DNA from: CAVQDV01 sp963711375
GTDB taxonomy: Bacteria > Pseudomonadota > Gammaproteobacteria > Coxiellales > Coxiellaceae
Direction: 5' to 3'
Assembly (NCBI GenBank): GCA_963711375.1
Contig: CAVQDV010000002.1
Location: forward strand, 1-64,000
Length of the DNA: 64,000 nucleotides
Shown: in pieces, positions 42,790-52,127 of the stretch
Numbering within the stretch: position 1 is the stretch's first letter
How the letters are laid out: each line of letters starts with the position of its first letter
Translations under genes and position numbers: made by a program
The notes under the pieces: model-generated
Told to the model about the DNA's origin: nothing
Databases searched by the model: none
What the model saw: the letters and a program-made list of their open reading frames with translations, nothing else

Positions 42790-43319
42790 GCTCACTAAAG
42801 TTTGAAACACTCAAAGAAAAAGATCTGGAACGTCTTTTTGAGTGGTTTCAAGAGCCGATCATTAATCGGTGGTACGCGAGAAATCAAGAATGGTCTCTTG
42901 ATGATATAAAGAAGAAATATCTGCCAAGAATCGATGGAAAAGAAAATGTTCCGAGTTTTATTGTTTTCATAGAAGATCGACCGATTGGATTTATTCAATA
43001 TTATTTACTTACTGAGAATTTTCCAGAGGGGATTGAAAACCAAAATAACCCTTTGTTTAAGAAATTTGACTCGGAAGACATGGTTGGAATTGATCTATTT
43101 ATCGCTGAAAAAATGAATCGTAACAAAGGTCTTGGTTTAGAAATTCTGACCCTTTTTATTGGTAAATTTTTAGCTGATAAATTTAAAGTGATTATTGTCG
43201 ATCCAGATAAAAAAAATAGCCAAGCCATAAAATTTTATTTGAAATCTGGATTTGAGATAACAGAGTACAGCGAAAATCAAAAGCATATTGTAATGACAAG
43301 AGTATTTGATCAATTTTAA
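42786..43319 (+). CDS. Aminoglycoside 6'-N-acetyltransferase-like GNAT
   Basis: A 177-residue GNAT of the AAC(6')-Ib-like/siderophore group. FEWFQEPIINRWYARNQEW, then IGFIQYY, VGIDLFIAEKMNRNKGLGLE (pyrophosphate loop NKGLGL) and VDPDKKNSQAIKFYLKSGF. These enzymes acetylate an aminoglycoside 6'-amino group or a related substrate. The start at 42786 overlaps the LysE stop, hence co-translation. Confidence 0.75.
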   Translation: MSSLKFETLKEKDLERLFEWFQEPIINRWYARNQEWSLDDIKKKYLPRIDGKENVPSFIVFIEDRPIGFIQYYLLTENFPEGIENQNNPLFKKFDSEDMVGIDLFIAEKMNRNKGLGLEILTLFIGKFLADKFKVIIVDPDKKNSQAIKFYLKSGFEITEYSENQKHIVMTRVFDQF

Positions 43320-43446
43320 AGTATGAATTGCTAGAAAATAAGAATGCGGCAATCGGGTAAGTTTTGATTTAGTCGCGTGCTTCAAATTTCGATTTCTCCT
43401 GTTTCGGAAATTGAAATTAATATTTCCGGGGTTCCCCAATTTTTAC

Positions 43447-44463
43447 CTAATGGTGAGGGGCAGAGCTCACAATATTGACTATTTTTTCTTTGTGAGAAAT
43501 TAGAGATTTCCAGAAATCGAAAAGTAGAGTCCGTTTGTTGCCGAATAAAAAAGCATGGCTTTGAGTTTCATTCAAGCATGCTGGTAAGCCCAAGGAAATT
43601 ATTTTTTGTAAATCGACAATATAATCAGGTTCTTTATCTTGCAAACGTAATTTATGCACTATTTTACGATCCTTTAAATTACTTGAGGGGAAGAAGCCAA
43701 ATTTTTGATAAAGAGGCTTAGCGGAATCCGTAAATAAAATCCATTCGGTCACTTTTTCTAATTTTGGGTGCTTGAAAATATGTTCCATCAAAAGGCTTGC
43801 AATACCTTGTTTTCGACAAGATTCATCTACTGCGACATCCCATAGTGAAGCAAAATTATTTTTGTTTGTGCAAACACGTGCAAAAGCCACGATTTTATTT
43901 TCTCTCGTAGCAATAAAACAAAAGGAGTTCTTTAATATAAGCTCGAAAACTTCTTGAGATGAGTTTTGCCTCCAATAAGCATTTTTCTTGAGCAATAAGA
44001 AGGCTTCCTTAGATTGCTCTTCAGAAAGACGGTCACTAATAACAAGCTCTTTAGGCTCCGTCGCTACAAAAGTAAAATGGCCTTTTGGACGAATCATAAT
44101 TTCATCTTCGATGTCAGTGCCTTTTCCTTGATCGAAGTGAAATTTAAGAGCAATTTCTTTTAAATTTAGAGGCACATCTAAAATAAATCTAAATTCAAGT
44201 TTTCTAACGGAACTCGGAAATTTTATCAAAAATTTGAGCAGAACTTCACCCAATTTTCGCCCATTGGGAAATACATGATTGACATGATCATTATGCACTT
44301 CGATGTGTGTAATACAAGAGACATCAACTTGATCAGTGACGAGTCGTGCATTACCAACTGGAAGATCATTTTTAAAAATTGATACGTCAATATCGTCTTG
44401 ATCGGTTTTAACCCTCAATTCGTAAGCATCGCCAAGAGCCCAAATGGCGTTATTGTTTCTCAC
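43447..44463 (-). CDS. GNAT acetyltransferase with two-part layout
   Basis: A 338-residue protein. Residues about 140-270 are a clear GNAT with ATRENKIVAFARVCTN, WDVAVDESCRKQGIASLLM and PLYQKFGF. The N-terminal 135 residues look like a second, degenerate GNAT half (KLGEVLLKFLIKFPSSVRKL, FRFILDVPL), and a tail of about 60 residues is unassigned. The likely start is GTG (44463), with GTGAGG about ten bases upstream. Substrate unknown. Confidence 0.65.
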   Translation of the reverse strand: MRNNNAIWALGDAYELRVKTDQDDIDVSIFKNDLPVGNARLVTDQVDVSCITHIEVHNDHVNHVFPNGRKLGEVLLKFLIKFPSSVRKLEFRFILDVPLNLKEIALKFHFDQGKGTDIEDEIMIRPKGHFTFVATEPKELVISDRLSEEQSKEAFLLLKKNAYWRQNSSQEVFELILKNSFCFIATRENKIVAFARVCTNKNNFASLWDVAVDESCRKQGIASLLMEHIFKHPKLEKVTEWILFTDSAKPLYQKFGFFPSSNLKDRKIVHKLRLQDKEPDYIVDLQKIISLGLPACLNETQSHAFLFGNKRTLLFDFWKSLISHKEKIVNIVSSAPHH

Positions 44464-44650
44464 TGGAATGACCTCACTATTGAATTAAATTTTCGCCATT
44501 TTAAATTAGCTTGCCGCTATCATCAAGACTTTCTAGTCATTACTAGCAATTTTTGGGTCGCCGCTAAGTGAATTGCTTGGGCAGAGGCAAATTAAATCTT
44601 GCGTAGGGATCAAAAAATTTCCTGAGTATAATGCTTATATTGCGAAGCCT

Positions 44651-45322
44651 TTAAGGGCATTCAACGTTGCCACTCAATAAATCAGAAAATCCATTTACGA
44701 TTTTATCAGCTTGACGAAGTTGATCTCGATTATGCGTTGTTAAAAGGGCAATGACAAACATACCCGCTTTTTTAGCGGCGTTTACTCCATGGGGAGAGTC
44801 TTCTATTACAACACATTTGAAGGGGGGAACTTTTAAACGCTCAGCGGCGAGTAGATAACCTTCTGGTGAAGGTTTCCCATTTTGGACATTATCTGCCGTG
44901 ATGATGGTGTGAAAATAAGGCATTAATTTACCACCATTTAATTTAACAAGTGCAGAGTTGATTTTTTTTGTTGAGGCTCCACTACAAATCGCTAGCGATT
45001 TTTTTGAGTTTAAAAGAAAATTAATATAAAGATCCGCATCGGAAATCAGAGGTAAGTCAACTTTATCGTTAAGAATTTCCGTATAGAATGCGATTTTTCT
45101 TTCAATAAACAATTCAATTTCAGAAAGAGAAGCATTCAAACCTTTATTTTTCAATAATTTTGGAAAAATTTCTTTATCTGATAATCCAATATATTTTCCC
45201 ATATATTCAGGGTGAGAAATAGTTAAGCCGATTTCATTTAAAACATGAGAATAAGCCTCAAAATGAATTGGCTCACTATCTAAAATCACCCCATCAAAAT
45301 CAAAAATGACTGCTTCAAACAT
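44651..45322 (-). CDS. HAD superfamily phosphatase (beta-phosphoglucomutase-like)
   Basis: A 223-residue HAD hydrolase. Motif I is FDFDGVILDSEP (nucleophile and acid Asp), motif II is LAICSGAS, motif III Lys is in NGKPSPEGYLLAA and motif IV is CVVIEDSPHGVNAAKKAG. A helical cap is inserted after motif I. It probably dephosphorylates a sugar phosphate. The start lies nine bases after the upstream AhpD-like stop, so they form one unit. Confidence 0.85.
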   Translation of the reverse strand: MFEAVIFDFDGVILDSEPIHFEAYSHVLNEIGLTISHPEYMGKYIGLSDKEIFPKLLKNKGLNASLSEIELFIERKIAFYTEILNDKVDLPLISDADLYINFLLNSKKSLAICSGASTKKINSALVKLNGGKLMPYFHTIITADNVQNGKPSPEGYLLAAERLKVPPFKCVVIEDSPHGVNAAKKAGMFVIALLTTHNRDQLRQADKIVNGFSDLLSGNVECP

Positions 45323-45331
45323 AAAAGAGCT

Positions 45332-45739
45332 TTAACGATTCTTGAGGGGTTGGAATTGTTCGTCAACTGCAACCTGGTAGCCAGTGACAAGCTTATTCGT
45401 TTCATTGGCTTTGCCAATTACAGCTTGCAATTCCTGAAACATGGCCTCAGTCATCCCTTTTTTAAAGGCCGAAGTAGTATGCGAAGCAATGCAATACTGA
45501 CAATTGTTTGTCACGCTTACCGCGATATAAATGAGTTCTTTGGTGAGTGGATCGAGTGCGCCAGGGCCCATGATTTTCTTGAGACTCTCCCAGGTGCGCT
45601 TAAGCATTTCGGGATCGTGAGCGATGGCCTTCCAGAAATTGTTAATCCAATCCGTCTTGCGCGTGGCCATGATGTCATCATAAATTTCGTGAACTTCCGG
45701 GCTCGCATCTTGGTATTCTATCAGTCCAAATGTTGCCAT
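45332..45739 (-). CDS. Carboxymuconolactone decarboxylase/AhpD-like protein
   Basis: A 135-residue AhpD-like protein. The redox CxxC is in NNCQYCIASHTTSAFKKGM, the family hallmark. Such proteins act as peroxidase or disulfide reductase partners. The start at 45739 has GGAG seven bases upstream; a four-codon longer frame is unsupported. It precedes the HAD phosphatase gene. Confidence 0.8.
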   Translation of the reverse strand: MATFGLIEYQDASPEVHEIYDDIMATRKTDWINNFWKAIAHDPEMLKRTWESLKKIMGPGALDPLTKELIYIAVSVTNNCQYCIASHTTSAFKKGMTEAMFQELQAVIGKANETNKLVTGYQVAVDEQFQPLKNR

Positions 45740-45875
45740 TGAATTCTCCAAGTGTAAACGTGAAAATGAGGTGGAAACGTTAGCAAAAATCAGTAATCAG
45801 CACAAGCGAAAAGATATTCACGGGGCTCATGATAAGTATTTGAAAGCTTTACTGCAATAAGGCTTATCCATTGAG

Positions 45876-46511
45876 TTATTCTTCGTTTTTAATGGCTACA
45901 CCCTTGATACTTGGGCGGACAATGGCCGGAACACCGCGTATGCTTTGTCTGCTTATTTCCTCGAATTTAAATCCTGAATTTATAATTGCTTCTTCCGTTT
46001 GGCGCGCTAAGTGGCATCCACAAGCTATTATTTTCCAAATAGGCTGAAGTCTCAATTGCCACTTTAGACGTTTAGGATTATTACTAGCAGCGACATGCTC
46101 AATAAAAATAAGCTTTCCTCTTGGTTTCAAAATACGATGAATTTCGGATAATGCTTTTTTTAAGTCTTTAACTGAGCATAGCACTAAGGTGCTTACGACA
46201 GAATCGCAAGAAGCATCAGGGAGCGGAATCGATTCCGCACTACAATTTAAAACCTCAATTTTAGGCTGGTTTTTGGCTGTTATTTTCTCCTGCATTTTAG
46301 CACGCATTCTAGCATCCGGCTCAACGAGGAAAAGATGTTCTATTGCATCAGGATAATGATTTAAATTTAGACCTGTTCCAGATCCGATTTCTAAAACATC
46401 ACCAGACAAATGACTAAGCAGGGCCTTGCGCCAATCTTGCAGACATTTTGCTTCGGCATCTTGCATTATTTTGTCATAGTATTTGGCCATCAACCACGAA
46501 AAAAAAGACAT
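45876..46511 (-). CDS. SAM-dependent methyltransferase (METTL7/UbiE-like)
   Basis: A 211-residue class I methyltransferase. Motif I is VLEIGSGTGLNLNHYP, the acidic ribose ligand is in FLVEPDARM, and motif III is ILKPRGKLIFIEHVAA. The N-terminal amphipathic start (MSFFSWLMAKYYDKIMQ) and the C-terminal CGCHLARQTEEAI resemble lipid- or phospholipid-methylating METTL7-like proteins. Substrate unknown. Confidence 0.75.
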   Translation of the reverse strand: MSFFSWLMAKYYDKIMQDAEAKCLQDWRKALLSHLSGDVLEIGSGTGLNLNHYPDAIEHLFLVEPDARMRAKMQEKITAKNQPKIEVLNCSAESIPLPDASCDSVVSTLVLCSVKDLKKALSEIHRILKPRGKLIFIEHVAASNNPKRLKWQLRLQPIWKIIACGCHLARQTEEAIINSGFKFEEISRQSIRGVPAIVRPSIKGVAIKNEE

Positions 46512-46816
46512 AATAACTCTTCCATATTAATCCTCTTTAATGTGAGCAGCAATTTTCTCAATGCCTAGATTTCTGGTGAAGAGTCTTCTAAAGGAATACG
46601 ATTCCCAGAATCAGAGGATAATTAAAATTAAAGTAGTTTGATGGGGATTGTTCCAAAACTCTTTACCCATACTTTCCACATCATTTATCAAATGAGCAAT
46701 AAAACATCTGAATTCCACGTTATGCTCTCAGGGCTTAATCTACACTCAAGCACTTTGAATGTCGAGGCTTCAGAGTAGAATTTTTGGGCAGGACCATCCT
46801 CTTGTTTCTCAAAATT
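46512..46816. other. Gene-free stretch
   Basis: No gene identified. Minus-strand frames give short peptides interrupted by stops near 46640-46700 that may be remnants, but no family can be named. It must contain the promoter of the methyltransferase gene. Confidence 0.3.
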
Positions 46817-47167
46817 TTATTCATTTAAAATAATCATCAGATATTTTCTTAAACCTTCACTGGCGGCTCGAGTGATATGTCCTTGTCCGCTGGTATCTTC
46901 AGCTAATAGAATATCGCCTTCATTAAAAATGCGTTTACTACCATCGCCAATTTCAATTTCCATGGAGCCTTGTAGCATAATAATATATTGTCGGAATGGC
47001 GGATTATGCCAGGGGGTGTCTTTCAGGTCTTCAATTTCCCCAAACATTACGCTACTCACGGCTGATGAGTCGGTTGTTTTCCCAAATTCGGCTTTTTTAA
47101 GTGGCATTTCCAGATCTTGAAAATGTGATTTTTTGTCAAGTCCAGTAAATAATCGTGTTAATTTCAC
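46817..47167 (-). CDS. Cupin domain protein
   Basis: A 116-residue single-domain cupin. MLQGSMEIEIGDGSKRIFNE with GDILLAEDTSGQGHI gives the two cupin motifs, although the first motif lacks the usual two His (W-H-N at DTPWHNPPFRQY is a partial match). It could bind a metal or a small ligand. The start is supported by position (about 140 bases before the divergent avidin gene); the Shine-Dalgarno is weak. Confidence 0.65.
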   Translation of the reverse strand: MKLTRLFTGLDKKSHFQDLEMPLKKAEFGKTTDSSAVSSVMFGEIEDLKDTPWHNPPFRQYIIMLQGSMEIEIGDGSKRIFNEGDILLAEDTSGQGHITRAASEGLRKYLMIILNE

Positions 47168-47338
47168 GCCTTATTCTCCTTTACTTAGTTACTACATATT
47201 TGGCCTAATCATATCTCTGTTTGTCCTTTCCTGCTAGCAGATAAGCCTTAGAGCCGGGTTTTAGGTATCACTGGCATTGACAGGTATATACATCATTGCT
47301 AGCATTTGGCCTTAAAACCCATATTCCAAGGAAATAAA

Positions 47339-47767
47339 ATGAAACAATATTTAGCTATTTTTGCTGTTTTTTTAGCTCCTTCCATCAGTTTGGCTGCTGG
47401 CCAATCCGAAAATACTAGCTTGCATTATACAAACCAGCGTGGATCTGAACTTACTATCACCCTTCACAAAGAATCTAGAAATGCAGGGACAGTGACGGGT
47501 ACGTTTAAAACTGCAGTTGCCGGTAAAGACTGTCAGCGTGCTGTGGGGAAATCCGAATCCGTCACCGGCTTTTATGCAGGAAATGCGATTACCTTAAGTA
47601 TCAGCTATCCGCACTGTGGATCTGCTGTCGCAATTGTGGGAAATTTTGATAAGAAAAATAATATTGAAACCATGTGGATGCTCGCAAAACAAGGTCGTGA
47701 TAGTGATGGCGAAAATTGGAATAATCGCCTAGTCGGCTACGACAAATATCAAATTATTCCTAAATGA
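47339..47767 (+). CDS. Secreted avidin/streptavidin-family protein
   Basis: A 142-residue protein. Residues 1-20 are a signal peptide (MKQYLAIFAVFLAPSISLAA, cleavage near LAA-GQ). The mature part has the avidin pattern: NQRGSELTI, GTVTGTFKTAVAG, TGFYAGN, IVGNF and IETMWMLAKQGRDSDGENWN followed by VGYDKYQI, equal to the conserved last strands (TMWLL, D-W, VG-D-F). Two Trp lie where biotin-contacting residues occur in avidins, although the Trp of the first strand is replaced by HYTN. It may bind biotin or another ligand outside the cell. AAGGAA lies seven bases before the start. Its stop overlaps the next start (ATGA). Confidence 0.75.
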   Translation: MKQYLAIFAVFLAPSISLAAGQSENTSLHYTNQRGSELTITLHKESRNAGTVTGTFKTAVAGKDCQRAVGKSESVTGFYAGNAITLSISYPHCGSAVAIVGNFDKKNNIETMWMLAKQGRDSDGENWNNRLVGYDKYQIIPK

Positions 47768-48789
47768 TTGTATTACTGCCTTACGATCCAAAATGGAAAG
47801 GATTGTTTGAAGAAGAGAAATTAAACATTCAGGCTTCTCTGGGTGATATTGTCGCTAATATTGAGCATATTGGTAGCACGGCCATTCCAGGTATTCACGC
47901 AAAGCCTGTTATTGATATACTCATTGGTGTTAATGATTTAGATTCTTTTACTGAAGAGCACATTAAAAAGCTTAATGTATTGGGATATTATTACCAGCCT
48001 CTGTTTGAAAATGAATTTCCAAACCGGCGCTATTTTTTCAAAAATAATGAGTCTGGAAATCGAACGCATCAAATTCATTTGGTGAATTATCCTTCTTCGT
48101 GGTGGATTCGTCATATTTTGTTTCGAGACTATATGAGAGCTTATCCAAAAGCGGCGCTCGATTATGAAAAACATAAATTTGTTTTAGCAAATGAACTTGA
48201 AGATACGCTGAGCTATGCCAAAGCGAAAACGAATTTTTGTGAAGGCATTTTTCAGCGAGCCTTTTTTGATTTTAACATTCATCGCCCTGCTGTCATCACC
48301 GATCGTCTTTATGGCTATATTCCACAAATAGCTTGTTTTGAGGTGTATAAAGCAATGTTTCAGGATCCCGATTTTGTTCGGTGTTTTGGGATTAAGCTCA
48401 ATGATGAAAAAATAGAATCTATCTTAAAACGAGATTCTACCTATTGGGATGCTTTTCGATTTGGTCCCTATGTTTGGTTTGAAAAAGAGACACATGAGTT
48501 TGTAGGGGAGGGCGGTTTAAATCATACCTTCGTTGAAGGTAAGCCTGAAATTGAACTCACCTATTCACTTTCAAAAAAATATTGGGGAAAAGGTTTTGCC
48601 TTTGAAATAGGGCGGCAGGCAATTAAGGAGGCCTTTACAATGCTTGGACTTGATCATCTGGTTTGTTTTACCATGCCAAGCAATACGCAATCGCTGCGCG
48701 TCATGGAAAAACTCGGTTTTGCTTATGTTAAAGAGTTCACTCATGCTGATTTACCCCATGTTTTAATGAGGCTGTCCAATATTAACTAA
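47764..48789 (+). CDS. GrpB (UPF0157) domain fused to GNAT acetyltransferase
   Basis: A 341-residue fusion. Residues 1-165 form a GrpB nucleotidyltransferase-fold domain: YDPKWKGLFEEEKLNI, IEHIGSTAIPGIHAKPVIDI and HQIHLVNYPSSWW. Residues about 175-338 are a GNAT with EIELTYSLSKKYWGKGFAFE and MPSNTQSLRVMEKLGFAYV. GrpB proteins are linked to nucleotidyl transfer with unknown partners, so one chain may both acetylate and modify a substrate. It is translationally coupled to the avidin-like gene. Confidence 0.75.
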   Translation: MIVLLPYDPKWKGLFEEEKLNIQASLGDIVANIEHIGSTAIPGIHAKPVIDILIGVNDLDSFTEEHIKKLNVLGYYYQPLFENEFPNRRYFFKNNESGNRTHQIHLVNYPSSWWIRHILFRDYMRAYPKAALDYEKHKFVLANELEDTLSYAKAKTNFCEGIFQRAFFDFNIHRPAVITDRLYGYIPQIACFEVYKAMFQDPDFVRCFGIKLNDEKIESILKRDSTYWDAFRFGPYVWFEKETHEFVGEGGLNHTFVEGKPEIELTYSLSKKYWGKGFAFEIGRQAIKEAFTMLGLDHLVCFTMPSNTQSLRVMEKLGFAYVKEFTHADLPHVLMRLSNIN

Positions 48790-48818
48790 AAAATATTTTA
48801 ATGTAAGGAAAAAGCGTA

Positions 48819-49529
48819 ATGACTATTCTAGATATTAAAAACTTAAAATGTATTGATCTCACGCATACTTTGTCTCCCAATATTCCACATTGGAGCGGTA
48901 GCTGTGGTTTTTCACTTAAATCTGTTTGCGATTATTCTGATTCCACTCAGGGTACTGCGTTTCGCGTTCAGTCTATCGAAATGTCTGCGGGCATAGGAAC
49001 GCATATGGATGCTCCCGCACATTGCATTCCTGGTGGCGCTGACATTGCAAGGCTTCCAATTGAGCAACTCATTGCCTCTTGTGTGGTCATCGATGTCTCA
49101 GCAAAAGCGCATGAAAGCTACCAGATCATAGCTGATGATATTCAAGATTTTGAGGAGAAATATGGCGATATTTCTAAAAATTCTTTTGTGATTTTTCGAA
49201 CGGGGTGGGATCAATTTTGGAACGCTCCGGAAAAATATCGCAACCATTTGCGATTCCCAACCATTTCCGCGCAGGCTGCCGAATGGCTGCTTTTAAGGGA
49301 GATTGTGGGACTTGGTATTGATACGTTGAGCCCTGATAATGGCGCTGATGGTTTCCCAGTGCATGAATTAATTTTAGGAGCAGGTAAATACATAGTTGAA
49401 AACGTTGCAAATGCTGGGCTAATTCCACCTGTTGGTGCGTATACTGTTGCATTACCCATTAAAATCGGAAAAGGCACAGAGGCTCCCATTCGTTTAGTTG
49501 CAATGGTACCGGGTCTGCTAGTGGTTTAG
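48819..49529 (+). CDS. Cyclase family metal-dependent amidohydrolase (KynB-like)
   Basis: A 236-residue cyclase-family protein. The metal motif is GTHMDAPAHCIPGG (HxDxPxH), with IDLTHTLSPNIPHW at the N-terminus and GLGIDTLSPDNGADGFPVHE near the C-terminus. Family members include kynurenine formamidase and isatin hydrolase. AAGGAA precedes the start by 11 bases. It lies between the GrpB-GNAT and transporter genes, all same strand. Confidence 0.8.
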   Translation: MTILDIKNLKCIDLTHTLSPNIPHWSGSCGFSLKSVCDYSDSTQGTAFRVQSIEMSAGIGTHMDAPAHCIPGGADIARLPIEQLIASCVVIDVSAKAHESYQIIADDIQDFEEKYGDISKNSFVIFRTGWDQFWNAPEKYRNHLRFPTISAQAAEWLLLREIVGLGIDTLSPDNGADGFPVHELILGAGKYIVENVANAGLIPPVGAYTVALPIKIGKGTEAPIRLVAMVPGLLVV

Positions 49530-49546
49530 GTAAGAGGTTTAAAAAA

Positions 49547-50467
49547 ATGCCTGTTGATGAAAATAAATATCGTATTGTAGCGGTTGATGACAGTTATCAC
49601 GATACGGGCTGTGTTTATGTGAAAATCCAACGGGTGGGACATAGCCAAACGTTTAATCGACCAGTCAAAGAACTCTATCAAAAAGAATGGCTGGAGGCTT
49701 TCTCGAAAGAAGATGTAGCTCATATTGCGGCACTTTTTACCGCCGAGCATACCCATAATTTATCGCTCATCAAAAAATTTCCACTAAAAAATTCTTCTAC
49801 CAAGGCTAGTATTGTCATTGTGGGTATTTTATTTACGGCATTTTTAATTTTGTCTAACTTAACGGCTTTTAAATTAGTGCAATATGCTGGGCTGATATTT
49901 CCTGCTGGGCTTATATTTTTTCCCATCACGTATATTTTCGATGATATTTTAACCGAAGTGTATGGTTTTAAAGTGAGTAGAAGAGTGATCTGGACAGCTT
50001 TAGTAGCGAATGCGATTATCGTGTTGGGAACCTTAGCCACTATTTACTTAAATCCTGCACCTTATTGGCATGATCAAGGTGCTTACGCGTTAATTTATCA
50101 GGCGGTCCCTCGGGTTCTCATTGCGTCGATGTTTGGCTATCTTGTTGGAGAATTTACGAATTCCATAATTTTAGCAAAATTAAAAATACTAACTTCAGGA
50201 CGTTATTTCTGGCTAAGAGCGATATCCAGCACGGCCATCGGTGTTGGTATTGATACGGTTATTTTCATTCACATCGCGTTTCTATTGACCGTGCCTTACT
50301 ATCTCATTTGGAAAATTATATTGAGTATGTATTTTTTTAAGGTCCTCTATGAAACGCTCGCACTGCCCATTACTTTTAAACTCTCTCAGTATTTAAAACG
50401 TAAAGATAATGTTGATCACTATGACCTCGAAACAAAATTTAATCCTTTTTCCGTGGCCGTAGATTGA
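49547..50467 (+). CDS. Queuosine precursor transporter (VUT/YhhQ family) with N-terminal domain
   Basis: A 306-residue protein. Residues about 1-75 are a soluble extension (RIVAVDDSYHDTGCVYVKIQ) of unknown role. Residues about 80-285 form the transporter with six segments: ILFTAFLILSNLTAFKLVQY, FFPITYIFDDILTEVYGFKV, LIASMFGYLVGEFTNSIILA and SSTAIGVGIDTVIFIHIAF carry the YhhQ family motifs. It probably imports a 7-deazaguanine queuosine precursor such as preQ0. The soluble N-terminus is not standard. Confidence 0.85.
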   Translation: MPVDENKYRIVAVDDSYHDTGCVYVKIQRVGHSQTFNRPVKELYQKEWLEAFSKEDVAHIAALFTAEHTHNLSLIKKFPLKNSSTKASIVIVGILFTAFLILSNLTAFKLVQYAGLIFPAGLIFFPITYIFDDILTEVYGFKVSRRVIWTALVANAIIVLGTLATIYLNPAPYWHDQGAYALIYQAVPRVLIASMFGYLVGEFTNSIILAKLKILTSGRYFWLRAISSTAIGVGIDTVIFIHIAFLLTVPYYLIWKIILSMYFFKVLYETLALPITFKLSQYLKRKDNVDHYDLETKFNPFSVAVD

Positions 50468-50704
50468 AGGCGATAAGGATAGTCTAGCTCGCAAAATTGT
50501 CATACTGTTGGAGCCATTTAGAAATGTCCTCCTCTTAGCCACTTAGAAATGTCCTCTTGAGGCAGGTCATCGCCCATTCTACGACACTTAGTTTTTGGGA
50601 GCAAAACTACGTGTTTCCAATGCAAATGAGCCTCAAAATCCTGTTTTGGGCTCTGGACCTTCTTCCTCAAAAAAATATTTATACTGTTGCTGTATTTAAA
50701 TGGG

Positions 50705-50808
50705 CCGTCTGTGGGCGAAGGGAGGGCAAGCTGGTGATAACCTCGTGGAGAATGTATTCCATTATCCATCAGGTTATCACTGGCTTGTCCTCGCTTCGTC
50801 CACAGACA
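50705..50808. repeat. Long imperfect hairpin inside the IS, 3' of the transposase gene
   Basis: GTCTGTGGGCGAAGGGAGGG and GCAAGCTGGTGATAACCT on the left pair with AGGTTATCACTGGCTTGTCC and TCGCTTCGTCCACAGAC on the right, a stem of about 40 pairs with few mismatches and a loop of about 20 bases. The GC-rich stem lies just after the transposase stop on the minus strand, as terminator or as a structured RNA. Confidence 0.6.
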
Positions 50809-50816
50809 CCTTTTTC

Positions 50817-52127
50817 TTACGAAATTGAATACTTCAATAAGAGCCTGGCTTGAGGTAAATTTTTAGATGCTGGGATTTTATTTACCACCAGACTTCGCCA
50901 CGGATGCGATGCACTGGGTTTTCTGGATTTATTCGCATTTATATTTTTGTCGAAAATCGCATTCAGCTCTTTTTCATCAACCACTTTTGGCCTTTTTTCG
51001 TTTCTACTAAATTCTTTGTATTCCAATTTTTCATTTTTATAGAGAATATCAATTTTGCTATCGAGTGCTTTGCAAACCGTAATAGTCGCTTGCTGAAGTC
51101 TTCGTCCTTTTCCTTGGTTTTGAATTTGATAAATTTTTCCATTGAAAGAAATTTCTAAATTCTTCGTGACTTTCCTTTCTTCTTGCTCGCTCAGAATATA
51201 ATTTAATTCTTCTGGAGTTCGGGTATTTGGACTAAATAAGCTTTGCTTTTCTCTCGCTGCTTGTGCAAAGCGTTGATTGTGCTTTTTCCTGTATTTTTCT
51301 TCTAGAAATTTATTTGCAGCATCAATGTCACTGATATTTTCTAAACGTAATTCCTTCGTCAGTCGATCCTGTAGGGTTTTATTGGCACGTTCTACTCGAC
51401 CTTTTGCTTGTGGCGAGCGCGCGTTAATAAGATCTATCCTCAATTCTTCACAGGCGCGTCCAAACTGCGTTTGCGCTTCTGGATCATCGCATTGATTCAC
51501 TCGAAATATTCCGTGGCGATCACTATAAAAACCCAACGGGATTCCGTACTTTTCAATGGTATGCAAAAGACCCCGAAAATACGCGAAAGTCGTCTCCGTT
51601 TTTTCAAAGTGCAAATACAAAATTTCACTCGTGGCATCATCGATAAAAACAATTAAGCAGCATTTTGGTCCTCGACTTTCGAACCAATCGTGCGGCGAGC
51701 CATCAATTTGAATTAATTCGCCAAAGCAAGCTCGTCGTTCTCTTTGTTGATGGATAGTTTTTATTTTTTGTCGGGCAGGCTTCCAATAACCTTCTTCAAT
51801 TAGCAAAAGACGCAGAGTTTCTTTGCCAATTTTAATTTGATTTTTTTCCAATAATATCTCAGCCATGAAGGTTGGGCCAAACCCCAAATAAGCACTGGAT
51901 GCTAGCCCAATTATTTGCGATCGCGTGGACTCCGGTATTCTGCGATTACTCATCTTGCCTCGACCTTTATGGAGTAAACCTTTGCTTTCTTCCTGCCTAT
52001 AGGCTTTGCATAGCCGCCTTATTTGGCGCGTACTCAAAGCCAATTTCTTCGCCGCTTGCGTTTGTTTTAGCGACCCTTCGCAGGTACCTTGAATCACCCT
52101 ATCTCGTTCAATATCTTTTTGACTCAT
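50817..52127 (-). CDS. DDE transposase, ISNCY family
   Basis: A 436-residue transposase. The start at 52127 gives MSQKDIERDRVIQGTCEG; the ORF continues upstream without support. An HTH of Sin recombinase type (QTQAAKKLALSTRQIRRLCK) lies near residues 22-45. The DDE core has GELIQIDGSPHDWFESRG (first Asp), FIDDATSEILYLHF, YSDRHGIFRVN (second Asp) and SPQAKGRVERANKTLQDRL (Glu). This is the ISNCY/IS1202-type layout with a basic tail. It mobilises the element at 50507-52268. Confidence 0.9.
   Translation of the reverse strand: MSQKDIERDRVIQGTCEGSLKQTQAAKKLALSTRQIRRLCKAYRQEESKGLLHKGRGKMSNRRIPESTRSQIIGLASSAYLGFGPTFMAEILLEKNQIKIGKETLRLLLIEEGYWKPARQKIKTIHQQRERRACFGELIQIDGSPHDWFESRGPKCCLIVFIDDATSEILYLHFEKTETTFAYFRGLLHTIEKYGIPLGFYSDRHGIFRVNQCDDPEAQTQFGRACEELRIDLINARSPQAKGRVERANKTLQDRLTKELRLENISDIDAANKFLEEKYRKKHNQRFAQAAREKQSLFSPNTRTPEELNYILSEQEERKVTKNLEISFNGKIYQIQNQGKGRRLQQATITVCKALDSKIDILYKNEKLEYKEFSRNEKRPKVVDEKELNAIFDKNINANKSRKPSASHPWRSLVVNKIPASKNLPQARLLLKYSIS

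Noticed and set aside
50904..51158. Plus-strand frames in the IS
   Set aside because: Phe-rich and Ile-rich frames opposite the transposase gene, typical shadows of an AT-rich minus-strand gene.
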